This document shows positions 8,660 to 16,701 of a DNA stretch of 64,000 bases, piece after piece (the stretch's first letter is position 1; each line of letters opens with the position of its first letter). Position numbers and translations under genes: made by a program. The DNA is from an uncultured bacterium. Its GTDB lineage: Bacteria > Planctomycetota > Phycisphaerae > Phycisphaerales > SM1A02. The notes below the pieces were generated by a model. The model did not search any database and was not told the DNA's origin. It was given only the letters and a program-made list of their open reading frames with translations. The DNA lies in the NCBI GenBank assembly GCA_903831295.1, contig CAIKXA010000031.1:1-64000 (forward strand), in the 5' to 3' direction.

Positions 8660-8962
8660 GTGTTCGCCAAGCGCTCAACAGTTCACATTCGACCCGCCGC
8701 AATTGTGGCAGTGATGTTCTTAAGCGCAATGGCCGTGACCGTGCTCGCTGGCTCAGGCATGGGAACAGTGCACGCAAATTGCTCCATGTGCTCCTACACA
8801 TGCTTTGAACAAGCGCCCGCCAACGCCAAATGCGCGTTTGCGCCGCAGGCACAAAAAAATACCAATCAAATTGCCATCGCTTCTTGCGATTCAACTTGCG
8901 TAGAAATTCCATGCGCGGCAGCCGCATGGAAAGTTCTTGATCTACCTCCGCCAACGCGTTGA
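8660..8962 (+). CDS. Small Cys-rich exported protein, divergent from copA
   Basis: A 100-residue ORF with a GTG start. A basic N-terminus and hydrophobic segment (about 12-31) form a signal peptide, with probable cleavage after VHA at 39. The mature part has seven Cys (41, 44, 48, 58, 76, 80, 85), including CxxCxxxC. I recognise no family. The Cys content, export signal and divergent position 119 bp from a copper ATPase suggest periplasmic metal binding or transfer; this is inference from context. A shorter overlapping frame at 8623 lacks such structure. Confidence 0.55.
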   Translation: MFAKRSTVHIRPAAIVAVMFLSAMAVTVLAGSGMGTVHANCSMCSYTCFEQAPANAKCAFAPQAQKNTNQIAIASCDSTCVEIPCAAAAWKVLDLPPPTR

Positions 8963-9130
8963 ACTGGATTGGCTTGAAGCCAACCGAGTTCCCCACGCAA
9001 GCGTTGAAGTTGTTTTTGAATTTATTCTTCTATTCTCATCTCAAATTTTTTGGCGCGTCACAATCTGTGAAGCGCCCTATTTCGACAATATTTTCGCAAT
9101 CTTTCACCAATATTTCTAGGAGTCATCACA

Positions 9131-12100
9131 ATGGGCGTACCTATTTTCGGAGCACTTGCTCGCAAACTTTTTGGCACTCGCAATCAACGCATGGTGAATC
9201 GCTACCTGCGGGTGGTCAGCGCCGTGAATAAACTTGAGCCATCTATTCGCACCCTTACCGACGCGCAATTGCTGGCGCGCACCGCCGAGTTTCGCCAGCG
9301 CATCAGCGGCGGCGAGCAGCCCATCGCTCTCATGCCCGACATGTTGGCCACCGCGCGCGAGGCCATGGACCGCGCCGTTGGCATTCGCAATATTTTCAAT
9401 CCCGCGACTGGATTTGATCCATCGTGCCTTCCACCCGACGCGCAGAATTTATTCCATCAGACAAAGGCGCTCATGGACGCCACGCCAGCCGAGCCGCCAC
9501 AAGGCTTGTTTTTAGGCGGCAAGGAGCCCATTCCCAGCTGGATCTTTATTGATATTCCAAACGCGCTCTACGACGCGGTGCGCGCGGTGTATTCACAAAG
9601 CAAGCCGCCATTTCGCGCCCGTCCTTTCGACGTGCAAATCATTGGCGGCGTTGTACTAAGCGAGGGACAGATTGCTGAAATGAAAACCGGCGAGGGCAAG
9701 ACCATCGTTGGTCCGTTGGCTTGCTATCTCAATTCATGCGAGAGCAAACAAGTGCACGTGGTTACCGTGAACGATTACCTAGTGCAGCGCGATCGCGACT
9801 GGACATTTCCGTTTTTCCGCGCGCTTGGGCTCACCGTGGGTGCGATCCATCCGCAACATATGCAAACTCAGGATGAGAAAGGCGCCGCGTACCGCTGCGA
9901 TGTTCTCTACGGCACCACGGCGGAATTTGGTTTTGATTATTTGCGCGACAACATGAAGACCCGCGCCGAGGATCAAGTGCAGCGATCGCACGACTTCGCC
10001 ATCGTGGACGAGGTGGACAGCATTCTGATTGACGAGGCGCGCACACCGTTGATCATCAGTGGCATGGCGGATCGGCAACGTCCTCGCTACGAGTTGGCCA
10101 ACACCATCGCCATGAAATTGGCGGAGGCGCAGAAACCCTGGACGGCCGCCGACGAAAAAGTGCAAGCATGCCGAGTTGAAATGAGCTCGCTCGAGGGCGA
10201 TATTCGCAACGCCCGTGATAAGACCAGTATTCCGCAAATGCGCAAAGCCATGCAAGAGGCGCGCGCGCGATTGCCGCAACTTGAAGCCAAGCGCGATCAA
10301 TTTAAGCAATTCTTCGAAGTGGAACTAGACAAGAAGAAGGCTGTGCTGACGCATGACGGCATTGGCGAGGCGCAGCGCATCGCCAATATTGGAAGTTTTT
10401 ATGTTGGCGAAAATATGGACATGCCCCACTTGCTTGAGCAATCCTTGCGCGCGCACGTGGTGTATCAACTTGACCGCGACTATGTGGTGGCGCCAGATGG
10501 TGATGGCGACATGGGCGTGGTGATTGTCGATCAAAATACCGGGCGCAAGATGGTTGGTCGTCAATGGTCTGACGGTCTGCATCAAGCCGTCGAAGCCAAA
10601 GAAGGCGTGAAGGTGAAAGAAGAAACGCAGACCATGGCCACCGTCACTATTCAGAATTATTTCAAGTTGTACAAGCGTCTCGCCGGCATGACCGGCACCG
10701 CCGACACCGAGGCCACCGAGTTCCACGAAATTTATCACTTGGACGTTGTGAGTATTCCCACCAATGTTCCCGCGTGCAGAACCGACCGCCATGACCTGGT
10801 GTTCCTTGGTGAAAAAGACAAATGGAAGGCGATCATTGATGAGATCGCGCGCATGCATGACATTGGCCGGCCTGTTCTTGTGGGAACAACCAGCGTGGAT
10901 AAGAGCGAAAAACTAAGCGCCATGTTGAGCAAGGGCCCTGGCATCAAGCATGAGGTCCTCAACGCAAAGCAGCATGAGCGCGAGGCCGACATTGTGAGCA
11001 ACGCTGGACAACTCGCGGCGGTCATGGTGGCCACAAACATGGCGGGTCGCGGAACCGACATCAAGTTGGGCAAGATCGATCGCGCCGCCTTGATCGAGCA
11101 TTGGAAAAAGCGCGACATGGCGCCACGCGAAGTGGACGCGACATGGACCGACGCGAAAATTCTTTCGGCGATTGAAAGACATTTGCTAGTGCGCCGCGCC
11201 AAGATGGAGCGCGCCGCGGTGGCGGCGATGGATGATTCATCCGCGCACTTGGCCTTGTTGCGACACTGGGTGGTTGAACTTCGCGGCGTCAGCGAGAAAC
11301 GCGCCCAAGCGGGAACCGAGGCGGAATTATTGAAGGAGCTTGACGCGCTTGGAAGTTTCCAATTGCATCGGTTGCAACTGTGGACCAGCGTTGAGGCAAT
11401 GGGCGGTCTGCACATCATTGGAACAGAACGCCATGAAAGTCGCCGCATTGACAATCAATTGCGCGGCCGATCAGGTCGTCAAGGCGACCGTGGAAGCAGT
11501 CGTTTCTTCCTCAGCCTTGAGGATGATTTAATGAAGATTTTCGCTGGAAAAGCAACGCTTTCACTTCTGTCCCGTTTGGGAATGAAGGAGGGAGATTCCA
11601 TCGAGGCCCCCATGCTCAACCGCGCCGTGGAGAAAGCGCAGCGCAAGGTGGAGGAACGCAACTTCCAAATGCGCAAGCAAATTTTGGATTACGACGAGCC
11701 AATGGAATATCAACGCAGGAATTTCTACGGATTGCGTCAACCCATTTTGGAAGGCGTTGATATTCGCGCATCGGCGTGGCGATTTTTGGAACCAGCCATT
11801 CATGAGGCGGCTGGTCTTTATCTTGGATCCCTGCACGTGCCGAATTGCGTGAGCGAATGGGCGCGTGAAAAAATGAACATGCAGATTGAGCCTTCTCGCC
11901 TGCGTGGCAAGGACCGCGAGCAAATCCACAAGATGTTGGTGGTGGACGCGCTTGAAGAGGCGCAACACAACATTGAGTTGGTGGTTGCGGAAACTATGCC
12001 GCAAGAAATGAGCATCGAGGAGTTCGACATTGCAGGCTTACAAAAGTGGACGCTGGAAAAATTCGGCACAAACATTGAAACTGACTTCATCAAGTCGGGC

Positions 12101-13189
12101 GATCGTTCCGCTGTTCGGAAATTTTTGGAGGCGGCTTCGCACAAACATATTGAATCCATTGATTTGACTCCATTGGATTCACTTTTGGTGCAGGATTACA
12201 GCGCCAAGGAATTATGCAATTGGGCGCAACGCTATTTGTCAGTGCAAATAGATCCCAGCGAATTTGTGAACGCCGATGACGAGCAAGTGGCGGCCGCGAA
12301 CTTGGTGCGCCGGGCACGCGAGGCCTATGCGGAACGTGAACGGACATATCCAATTGATTTCGCCATCAAGTACACCACTGCTCGCTTGCAGGCCGACGCT
12401 CAAGCGGCCATCACGTCGTTTTGTTCATGGGCCAACACGCGATTTCAAATGGGTTGGAACCCACAGGAGTTGCCAAGTTCAAACCCAGTGGAGTTGCGCG
12501 AGTTGCTTCTGGCGCAGGCGCGCAAATTTGACGACGCGCGGATTCAAGCGCGCGCGGATGAATGCCTCGCGGCCGGCCGCGAAATGGACGCGGTCGACAA
12601 TTGGCTGAAACAGGAATACCAAACCCCACTCACCAACCACGACCGCAAATCATTCGCCGGCGATCCCAGAGCAATTGTCACATCAAGAATTCGCGAAGTA
12701 TTACGAAGCGAACTATCCCAATTCGAGCGCTGGATCATGTTGCAGACCATCGACAATGCTTGGAAAGATCATTTACGCAGCATGGATCAAATCCGTGACG
12801 CCATTGGGTTCCGCGCCTTCAGTCAAAAAGATCCGCGCATTGAGTTCAAGAAGGAATCTTCGCGGCTCTACATTGAGATGATGGAAAGCGTGCAAAATCG
12901 TCTGAGTGAAGTTCTACTGAAAGGCGAACTTATGCCTCAAATGCCGCAATCACAAGCACCCGCGCCGCAATCACCAGCGCTGCAAGACTCGGCAACTGCC
13001 AATGCGTCAGCCGTCAATCAAGCACCTGTGGTTGTCACGCAAGTCGCCTCTAAACGTGCGGCAAGCGCTAGTTCTGACATGTCCGCGGTTGTGGGACGAA
13101 ATGAATTGTGCCCTTGCGGAAGCGGTAAAAAATTCAAACATTGTCACGGCGCCAAAGATATCGCCGCCGCACAGGAGCAATCTTTGTAG
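9131..13189 (+). CDS. secA: SecA preprotein translocase ATPase, enlarged form
   Basis: The Sec motor ATPase, 1,352 residues against about 900 in E. coli. Nucleotide domain 1 has MKTGEGKT (about 184-191) and DEVDSILIDEARTPLIISG (about 293). Nucleotide domain 2 has ATNMAGRGTDIKL and GLHIIGTERHESRRIDNQLRGRSGRQGD. These two motifs, normally close, are separated by a charged insertion of about 110 residues. A coiled-coil-like insertion also lies in the preprotein cross-linking region (about 340-395). The scaffold and wing region is enlarged too. The C-terminus is a Gln/Pro/Ala linker and a zinc SEC-C motif, CPCGSGKKFKHCHG. AGGAG eight bases before the ATG fixes the start. Confidence 0.97.
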   Translation: MGVPIFGALARKLFGTRNQRMVNRYLRVVSAVNKLEPSIRTLTDAQLLARTAEFRQRISGGEQPIALMPDMLATAREAMDRAVGIRNIFNPATGFDPSCLPPDAQNLFHQTKALMDATPAEPPQGLFLGGKEPIPSWIFIDIPNALYDAVRAVYSQSKPPFRARPFDVQIIGGVVLSEGQIAEMKTGEGKTIVGPLACYLNSCESKQVHVVTVNDYLVQRDRDWTFPFFRALGLTVGAIHPQHMQTQDEKGAAYRCDVLYGTTAEFGFDYLRDNMKTRAEDQVQRSHDFAIVDEVDSILIDEARTPLIISGMADRQRPRYELANTIAMKLAEAQKPWTAADEKVQACRVEMSSLEGDIRNARDKTSIPQMRKAMQEARARLPQLEAKRDQFKQFFEVELDKKKAVLTHDGIGEAQRIANIGSFYVGENMDMPHLLEQSLRAHVVYQLDRDYVVAPDGDGDMGVVIVDQNTGRKMVGRQWSDGLHQAVEAKEGVKVKEETQTMATVTIQNYFKLYKRLAGMTGTADTEATEFHEIYHLDVVSIPTNVPACRTDRHDLVFLGEKDKWKAIIDEIARMHDIGRPVLVGTTSVDKSEKLSAMLSKGPGIKHEVLNAKQHEREADIVSNAGQLAAVMVATNMAGRGTDIKLGKIDRAALIEHWKKRDMAPREVDATWTDAKILSAIERHLLVRRAKMERAAVAAMDDSSAHLALLRHWVVELRGVSEKRAQAGTEAELLKELDALGSFQLHRLQLWTSVEAMGGLHIIGTERHESRRIDNQLRGRSGRQGDRGSSRFFLSLEDDLMKIFAGKATLSLLSRLGMKEGDSIEAPMLNRAVEKAQRKVEERNFQMRKQILDYDEPMEYQRRNFYGLRQPILEGVDIRASAWRFLEPAIHEAAGLYLGSLHVPNCVSEWAREKMNMQIEPSRLRGKDREQIHKMLVVDALEEAQHNIELVVAETMPQEMSIEEFDIAGLQKWTLEKFGTNIETDFIKSGDRSAVRKFLEAASHKHIESIDLTPLDSLLVQDYSAKELCNWAQRYLSVQIDPSEFVNADDEQVAAANLVRRAREAYAERERTYPIDFAIKYTTARLQADAQAAITSFCSWANTRFQMGWNPQELPSSNPVELRELLLAQARKFDDARIQARADECLAAGREMDAVDNWLKQEYQTPLTNHDRKSFAGDPRAIVTSRIREVLRSELSQFERWIMLQTIDNAWKDHLRSMDQIRDAIGFRAFSQKDPRIEFKKESSRLYIEMMESVQNRLSEVLLKGELMPQMPQSQAPAPQSPALQDSATANASAVNQAPVVVTQVASKRAASASSDMSAVVGRNELCPCGSGKKFKHCHGAKDIAAAQEQSL

Positions 13190-13235
13190 TGATCACCTTG
13201 CCGAGTGGTTCATGCTTGGTTACGCTTCTCCCTTC

Positions 13236-13308
<73 letters not shown>

Positions 13309-13335
13309 TTGCACTCTTGCTCCGAAGTTTCGGAG

Positions 13336-13617
13336 TCACCACCATCGCAACCACGCGATGAATGGCAAGAGCAATGCGAATAAAAGCAACGCGATGATGA
13401 GAGTGGTGCGGTTTTTTTTCGCGCGCTCTTTCCACGGATGCTTGCGCAAGCGCGTGCCACTGACAAAGCAAAAACACTTGGGACAAATATCCGCGCTGGG
13501 GTGCATCTCCGCCGCGCAATCAGGGCAATACACCACCGCATCCTCGGCGTCTGGAGCGTTTACTCCATAGCGGCGCAAATCTTCGGCACTTGGTCCTTCA
13601 TCGCGATACTTGGACAT
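13336..13617 (-). CDS. Zinc-ribbon protein with C-terminal membrane helix
   Basis: A 93-residue protein starting at ATG 13617 (MSKYRDEGPS). A zinc ribbon is formed by CPDC and CPKC separated by about 11 residues, followed by a basic stretch (RLRKHPWKERAKKNR) and one membrane helix (TTLIIALLLFALLLPFIAWL) at the C-terminus. The ribbon should face the cytoplasm. It resembles small zinc-ribbon-plus-helix proteins common in planctomycetes with no known role. The in-frame extension to 13695 overlaps the start of the divergent thioredoxin-like gene and is unlikely to be translated. Confidence 0.7.
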   Translation of the reverse strand: MSKYRDEGPSAEDLRRYGVNAPDAEDAVVYCPDCAAEMHPSADICPKCFCFVSGTRLRKHPWKERAKKNRTTLIIALLLFALLLPFIAWLRWW

Positions 13618-13674
13618 GCAAAAAAGTCTACGATTGAATGCTCTGCTTCGCACACCTTTTACGGAGACACATAA

Positions 13675-14235
13675 ATGGCCGCACTTGAAAGCCAAATGAT
13701 CGCGCTTGATTCACGCATGCCCCGCTTTGATTTGCCCGACATGATGACAGGGAACATGATTCGAAGCAATGATTTCGCCAACCGTCCGGTTCTTGTGATG
13801 TTCATTTGCAATCACTGTCCCTATGTGGTGAATGTGCGCGGCGAACTGGCAAAATTAGGTTTGGATTATCAATAATCCAATCTTGCAATCGTGGCAATCT
13901 CCAGCAACGACACGCTGACGCATCCGCAAGATGGTCCAGAGCACATGAAGCGGGCGGCTATTGAAGCTGGCTATGTGTTTCCATATTGCTTTGATGAAAC
14001 GCAAGCGGTCGCGCGCGACTTTCACGCGGCGTGCACACCGGATTTTTTCCTGTACAACGCGTCGCACACGCTCGCCTACCGTGGACAACTTGACGCCAGC
14101 CGACCAAGGAACGCGCTGCCTGTGGACGGCAAGGATTTACGCGCGGCCATTGACGCCGTACTCAGCGGCGCCAAACCTAGCCCCGATCAACGGCCCAGCA
14201 TTGGTTGCAACATCAAGTGGCGCGCCACGATGTGA
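13675..14235 (+). pseudogene. Thioredoxin-fold (AhpC/TSA-like) gene with in-frame stop
   Basis: Two ORFs in one frame together make a normal 186-codon member of the thioredoxin-like family that has MFICNHCPYV, AISSND, ACTPDFF and a C-terminal IGCNIKW. The first part ends in LGLDYQ then TAA at 13873-13875; the second resumes at once with SNLAIVAISSND. No frame change is involved, so one base change (for example CAA to TAA) explains the break. The CxxC active-site-like motif is in the first part and the ACTPDFF substrate loop in the second, so neither fragment should work alone. The alternatives are a sequencing error or a very recent mutation. The 3' end overlaps the convergent methyltransferase by 49 bp. 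Confidence 0.8.
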
Positions 14236-14885
14236 AAAACATGCCAATGTTTTGGCTGTTGATTGGGAGGAATCCCAACAACTCCATCGCGCTCCTCTTC
14301 TGTAATTGAAATCAGTTCAAACCCGGATAAAAGTTTCAAAACTTCATCATGCGTATGGGCGTTCATGGATCCCACGGGACTTTGCGTGAGAAATGAATCG
14401 TGATGCCCAAACAATTGCCCCGCGAAGATGCCGTCTGGCTTTAATGCAGCGCATATTTTTTTCCAAACTCCGGCAAAATCCGCCGCAGCGACAAATGGCA
14501 ATGAGAAACCCGCGTGGATCAAGTCCAAACTTTGCGCAGGCGCGGACCACCGCGCAATTGGAGCATGCACGCAACACAAGCGCGCCGATGTTTCTTGCGC
14601 CCCCACCGCTTCAATCGCGACGGCCTGCGTGGCTTGCAACATGTGCGCGTACGCATCCACGGCTTCCACACGCCAACCTCGCCGCAACAACTCCGCAACT
14701 TCCTTGCCTGGACCGCAACCAAGATCACTTGCCACTCCGGTCTGTGGCAACTGCTCAAGCGCGCTCAACAACGTGTCGCGAATCGGCAATGTCAACGCGC
14801 GGTACAAATACCTTTCCAAACGCTCGCTGGGAAACCCGGGCACGCAATCGGTCCGAGCATCGTCTTGGTCGTCGCGCTCAGGCAT
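14187..14885 (-). CDS. Class I SAM-dependent methyltransferase
   Basis: A 232-residue Rossmann methyltransferase. Motif I is ASDLGCGPGKEVAELL, with the acidic ribose ligand in VEAVDAY at the end of strand 2. Motif IV-like SLDLIHAGFSLPF follows, and the C-terminal NQQPKHWHVFHIVAR is seen in TehB-like and type 11 methyltransferases. The substrate is unknown. ATG 14885 is preferred to TTG codons upstream. It begins 9 bp after the stop of the DUF1080 lipoprotein gene, suggesting a common transcript. Confidence 0.8.
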   Translation of the reverse strand: MPERDDQDDARTDCVPGFPSERLERYLYRALTLPIRDTLLSALEQLPQTGVASDLGCGPGKEVAELLRRGWRVEAVDAYAHMLQATQAVAIEAVGAQETSARLCCVHAPIARWSAPAQSLDLIHAGFSLPFVAAADFAGVWKKICAALKPDGIFAGQLFGHHDSFLTQSPVGSMNAHTHDEVLKLLSGFELISITEEERDGVVGIPPNQQPKHWHVFHIVARHLMLQPMLGR

Positions 14886-14894
14886 GGTCAACAA

Positions 14895-15686
14895 TTATGG
14901 CAGCGGCTTGATGCGAATATTTCGAAACGCAACTTCATCGCCATGATCTTGCAGCGCGATATGTCCGGTGGATTTGGTGGCGTACAAAGGAAATTTGGAG
15001 AATTTACTGGCAAGCAATCGCGCTTTCCAATCAGCGCTACCCGCATCGAACGAGCAAATTTGCACGCCGTTCATGTATTGCTCAACATGGTTTCCATTGC
15101 ACAATATACGAATAGAGTTCCACTGGCCCACAGGCTTCACAATACCTTTGGGCGCGGGATACAAAGCGTAATTCGCGCCCGCGCATGTCAGGCGATCCTT
15201 GCCGTCGTTGTGCGCGTCGTCGTCCAAAATTTGCATCTCTGGTCCAGTGTCGTACGTGTTGTTGGCGTCCTCACTCACGTGATACATGATGCCGGAGTTG
15301 CCACCTTTGACAATTTTCCAATCCAAGGTGAGATCAAAATTCTGAAATTGCTCACGCGTGATCAAGTCGCCCCCAGGACCAGTTCGCACCAAGCAACCAT
15401 CGCGCACGGTCCAACCAGTTGGAAAAGAATCTTTCTTGAAACCGCGGAAATATTTCGCGGGGTCGCCACCATCAAAGAGGGTGATCCAGCCATCGTTTGA
15501 TGCCGTGGCCGTTGGCGCTGTGGACGACACAACTGATGAAGTGGCTGTTTTTGAATTCGCCTCAGTCGTTGAAACTGGCGCAGCAACCAGCGTCGATGGA
15601 TTGCCTTGGCCAACACAGGCGCTCAAGAGAATTCCTAAGCCACCGACCAATAGTGCTATTTGATATTTCACTGAGGCGTTGTTCAT
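14895..15686 (-). CDS. DUF1080 / 3-keto-disaccharide hydrolase-type lipoprotein
   Basis: A 263-residue secreted protein. The N-terminus (ALLVGGLGILLSACVG) is a lipoprotein signal with lipobox LSAC. A Ser/Thr/Ala linker leads to a concanavalin-like DUF1080 domain beginning GWITLFDGGDPAKYFRGF. Typical features follow: GDLITREQFQNFDLTLDWKI, GNSGIMYHVSED, GPEMQILDDD, KPVGQWNSIRI and IALQDHGDEVAFRNIRIKPL. The family includes enzymes cleaving 3-keto-glycosides and is greatly expanded in planctomycetes, where it serves polysaccharide use. ATG 15686 places the signal correctly. Confidence 0.88.
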   Translation of the reverse strand: MNNASVKYQIALLVGGLGILLSACVGQGNPSTLVAAPVSTTEANSKTATSSVVSSTAPTATASNDGWITLFDGGDPAKYFRGFKKDSFPTGWTVRDGCLVRTGPGGDLITREQFQNFDLTLDWKIVKGGNSGIMYHVSEDANNTYDTGPEMQILDDDAHNDGKDRLTCAGANYALYPAPKGIVKPVGQWNSIRILCNGNHVEQYMNGVQICSFDAGSADWKARLLASKFSKFPLYATKSTGHIALQDHGDEVAFRNIRIKPLP

Positions 15687-15728
15687 CGACTCATAGTGAC
15701 CTGCCACTGAGCATCCCGCAATAGGTTT

Positions 15729-16304
15729 TTAAGACCGATCCGTAAAAACTTTCACTTCTTTTTTAACAGCGGTGACCGACCTCAAAAGCAACCATCCAAC
15801 ACTCGCACCCAGGGCCGCCAAGAATAAATACATCGGCCACGTGGGCAGAACGCTCCACTGTCCGCTGGCCACTTTGGCGCTGCTGACCACGATGAATAAA
15901 AACTGCGCCATGACCATAAATTGCAGAACCCGCATCGCGCCAAACACTGGCTTCAAAGTTCGCTGGCGCGCCTGCGAATCAAGCTTCAACCATTGCTCTT
16001 TGCGCGGCATGTTGACCAACTCTGGATGTTTCAGCGCCATCCATTGAATCATTGGAGTTAAAAATGAAAGTCCAACATTCATCACGGTGGCGAACACGGG
16101 CAAAAGAAACCACGCCGCCACGCTCTTGTCCACAAATGAATCCGGCCGTCCGGCGAAATCAAAGTGAATTGGAAATTTTGCGGGAAGCGTTGGCCACGCC
16201 TCAATGGCTGACAACCAAATTCCCACAAGAACAAGCCACGATGCTCCATGCATGAGCCTCATGTGACGGTGAAATTCAATGGGTTTTTTCTGGAGCCAAG
16301 CCAC
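15729..16304 (-). CDS. DUF1648-containing membrane protein
   Basis: A 191-residue protein with four hydrophobic segments. A DUF1648 signature, LPAKFPIHFDFAGRPDSF, lies between the first two helices; this segment is shared with SdpI-type immunity proteins and other membrane proteins. No SdpI partner or toxin is adjacent. The GTG start at 16304 overlaps the HicA-like gene by 29 bp, so the two are probably cotranscribed. Function unknown. Confidence 0.72.
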   Translation of the reverse strand: MAWLQKKPIEFHRHMRLMHGASWLVLVGIWLSAIEAWPTLPAKFPIHFDFAGRPDSFVDKSVAAWFLLPVFATVMNVGLSFLTPMIQWMALKHPELVNMPRKEQWLKLDSQARQRTLKPVFGAMRVLQFMVMAQFLFIVVSSAKVASGQWSVLPTWPMYLFLAALGASVGWLLLRSVTAVKKEVKVFTDRS

Positions 16305-16545
16305 AGTCTTTCACGAAATGGCGAATGGCGCCAATTTCATCATCGCTACTAAGCGCGTGGTTGCCACCCTTGGGAATGGAAAAAGACATTTCCTTGCCAG
16401 CGAGTTTCACCTTCAAATGATCATGCTTAGTTTCATCGCATGTGCCGCCAAGACCCTCGAACATGTGGACAATGTCACGCCAATGGATGTTGTGTGAAGT
16501 TGGGTGCGAGAACAATTGCTTGAGCGTTTGTTGAGCGTGTGACAT
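16276..16545 (-). CDS. Small HicA-like (dsRBD-fold) protein
   Basis: An 89-residue protein opening SHAQQTLKQLFSHPTSHNIHWRDIVHMFEGLGG. Residues 20-80 show the HicA-like pattern of helix, strands bearing a conserved His (TKHDHLKVKLAGKEMSFSIPKGG) and a terminal helix. HicA toxins cleave mRNA, but this protein has no HicB partner beside it and belongs to a longer hypothetical family, so toxicity should not be assumed. AGGA eight bases upstream supports ATG 16545. The end overlaps the DUF1648 gene. Confidence 0.6.
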   Translation of the reverse strand: MSHAQQTLKQLFSHPTSHNIHWRDIVHMFEGLGGTCDETKHDHLKVKLAGKEMSFSIPKGGNHALSSDDEIGAIRHFVKDCGLAPEKTH

Positions 16546-16598
16546 GGGGTCGTTCCTGGAAATTGATGGAAATAAAGAAGTTTTTCAAGCGATCAAAG

Positions 16599-16672
16599 TG
16601 GACTGTACTGGGCTCGAACCAGTGACCTTCTCCGTGTCATGGAGACGCGCTAGCCAACTGCGCCAACAGTCC
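16599..16672 (-). tRNA. tRNA-Val (GAC)
   Basis: Read on the minus strand: acceptor GGACTGT/ACAGTCC fully paired, D stem GCGC/GCGC, anticodon stem TCTCC/GGAGA with loop ATGACAC (anticodon GAC), and T arm ACTGG-TTCGAGC-CCAGT with discriminator A. CCA is not encoded. It is 29 bp downstream of the end of gltX. Confidence 0.93.
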
Positions 16673-16701
16673 GTGAACGAAACAGTATACGCAATTCTTG
16701 A

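Noticed and set aside
10735-11454. 239-codon ORF opposite secA
   Set aside because: Composition is that of an antisense shadow and secA motifs run through the region.
14514-15500. 328-codon plus-strand ORF over the methyltransferase and DUF1080 genes
   Set aside because: It crosses two well-supported minus-strand genes and shows no domain.
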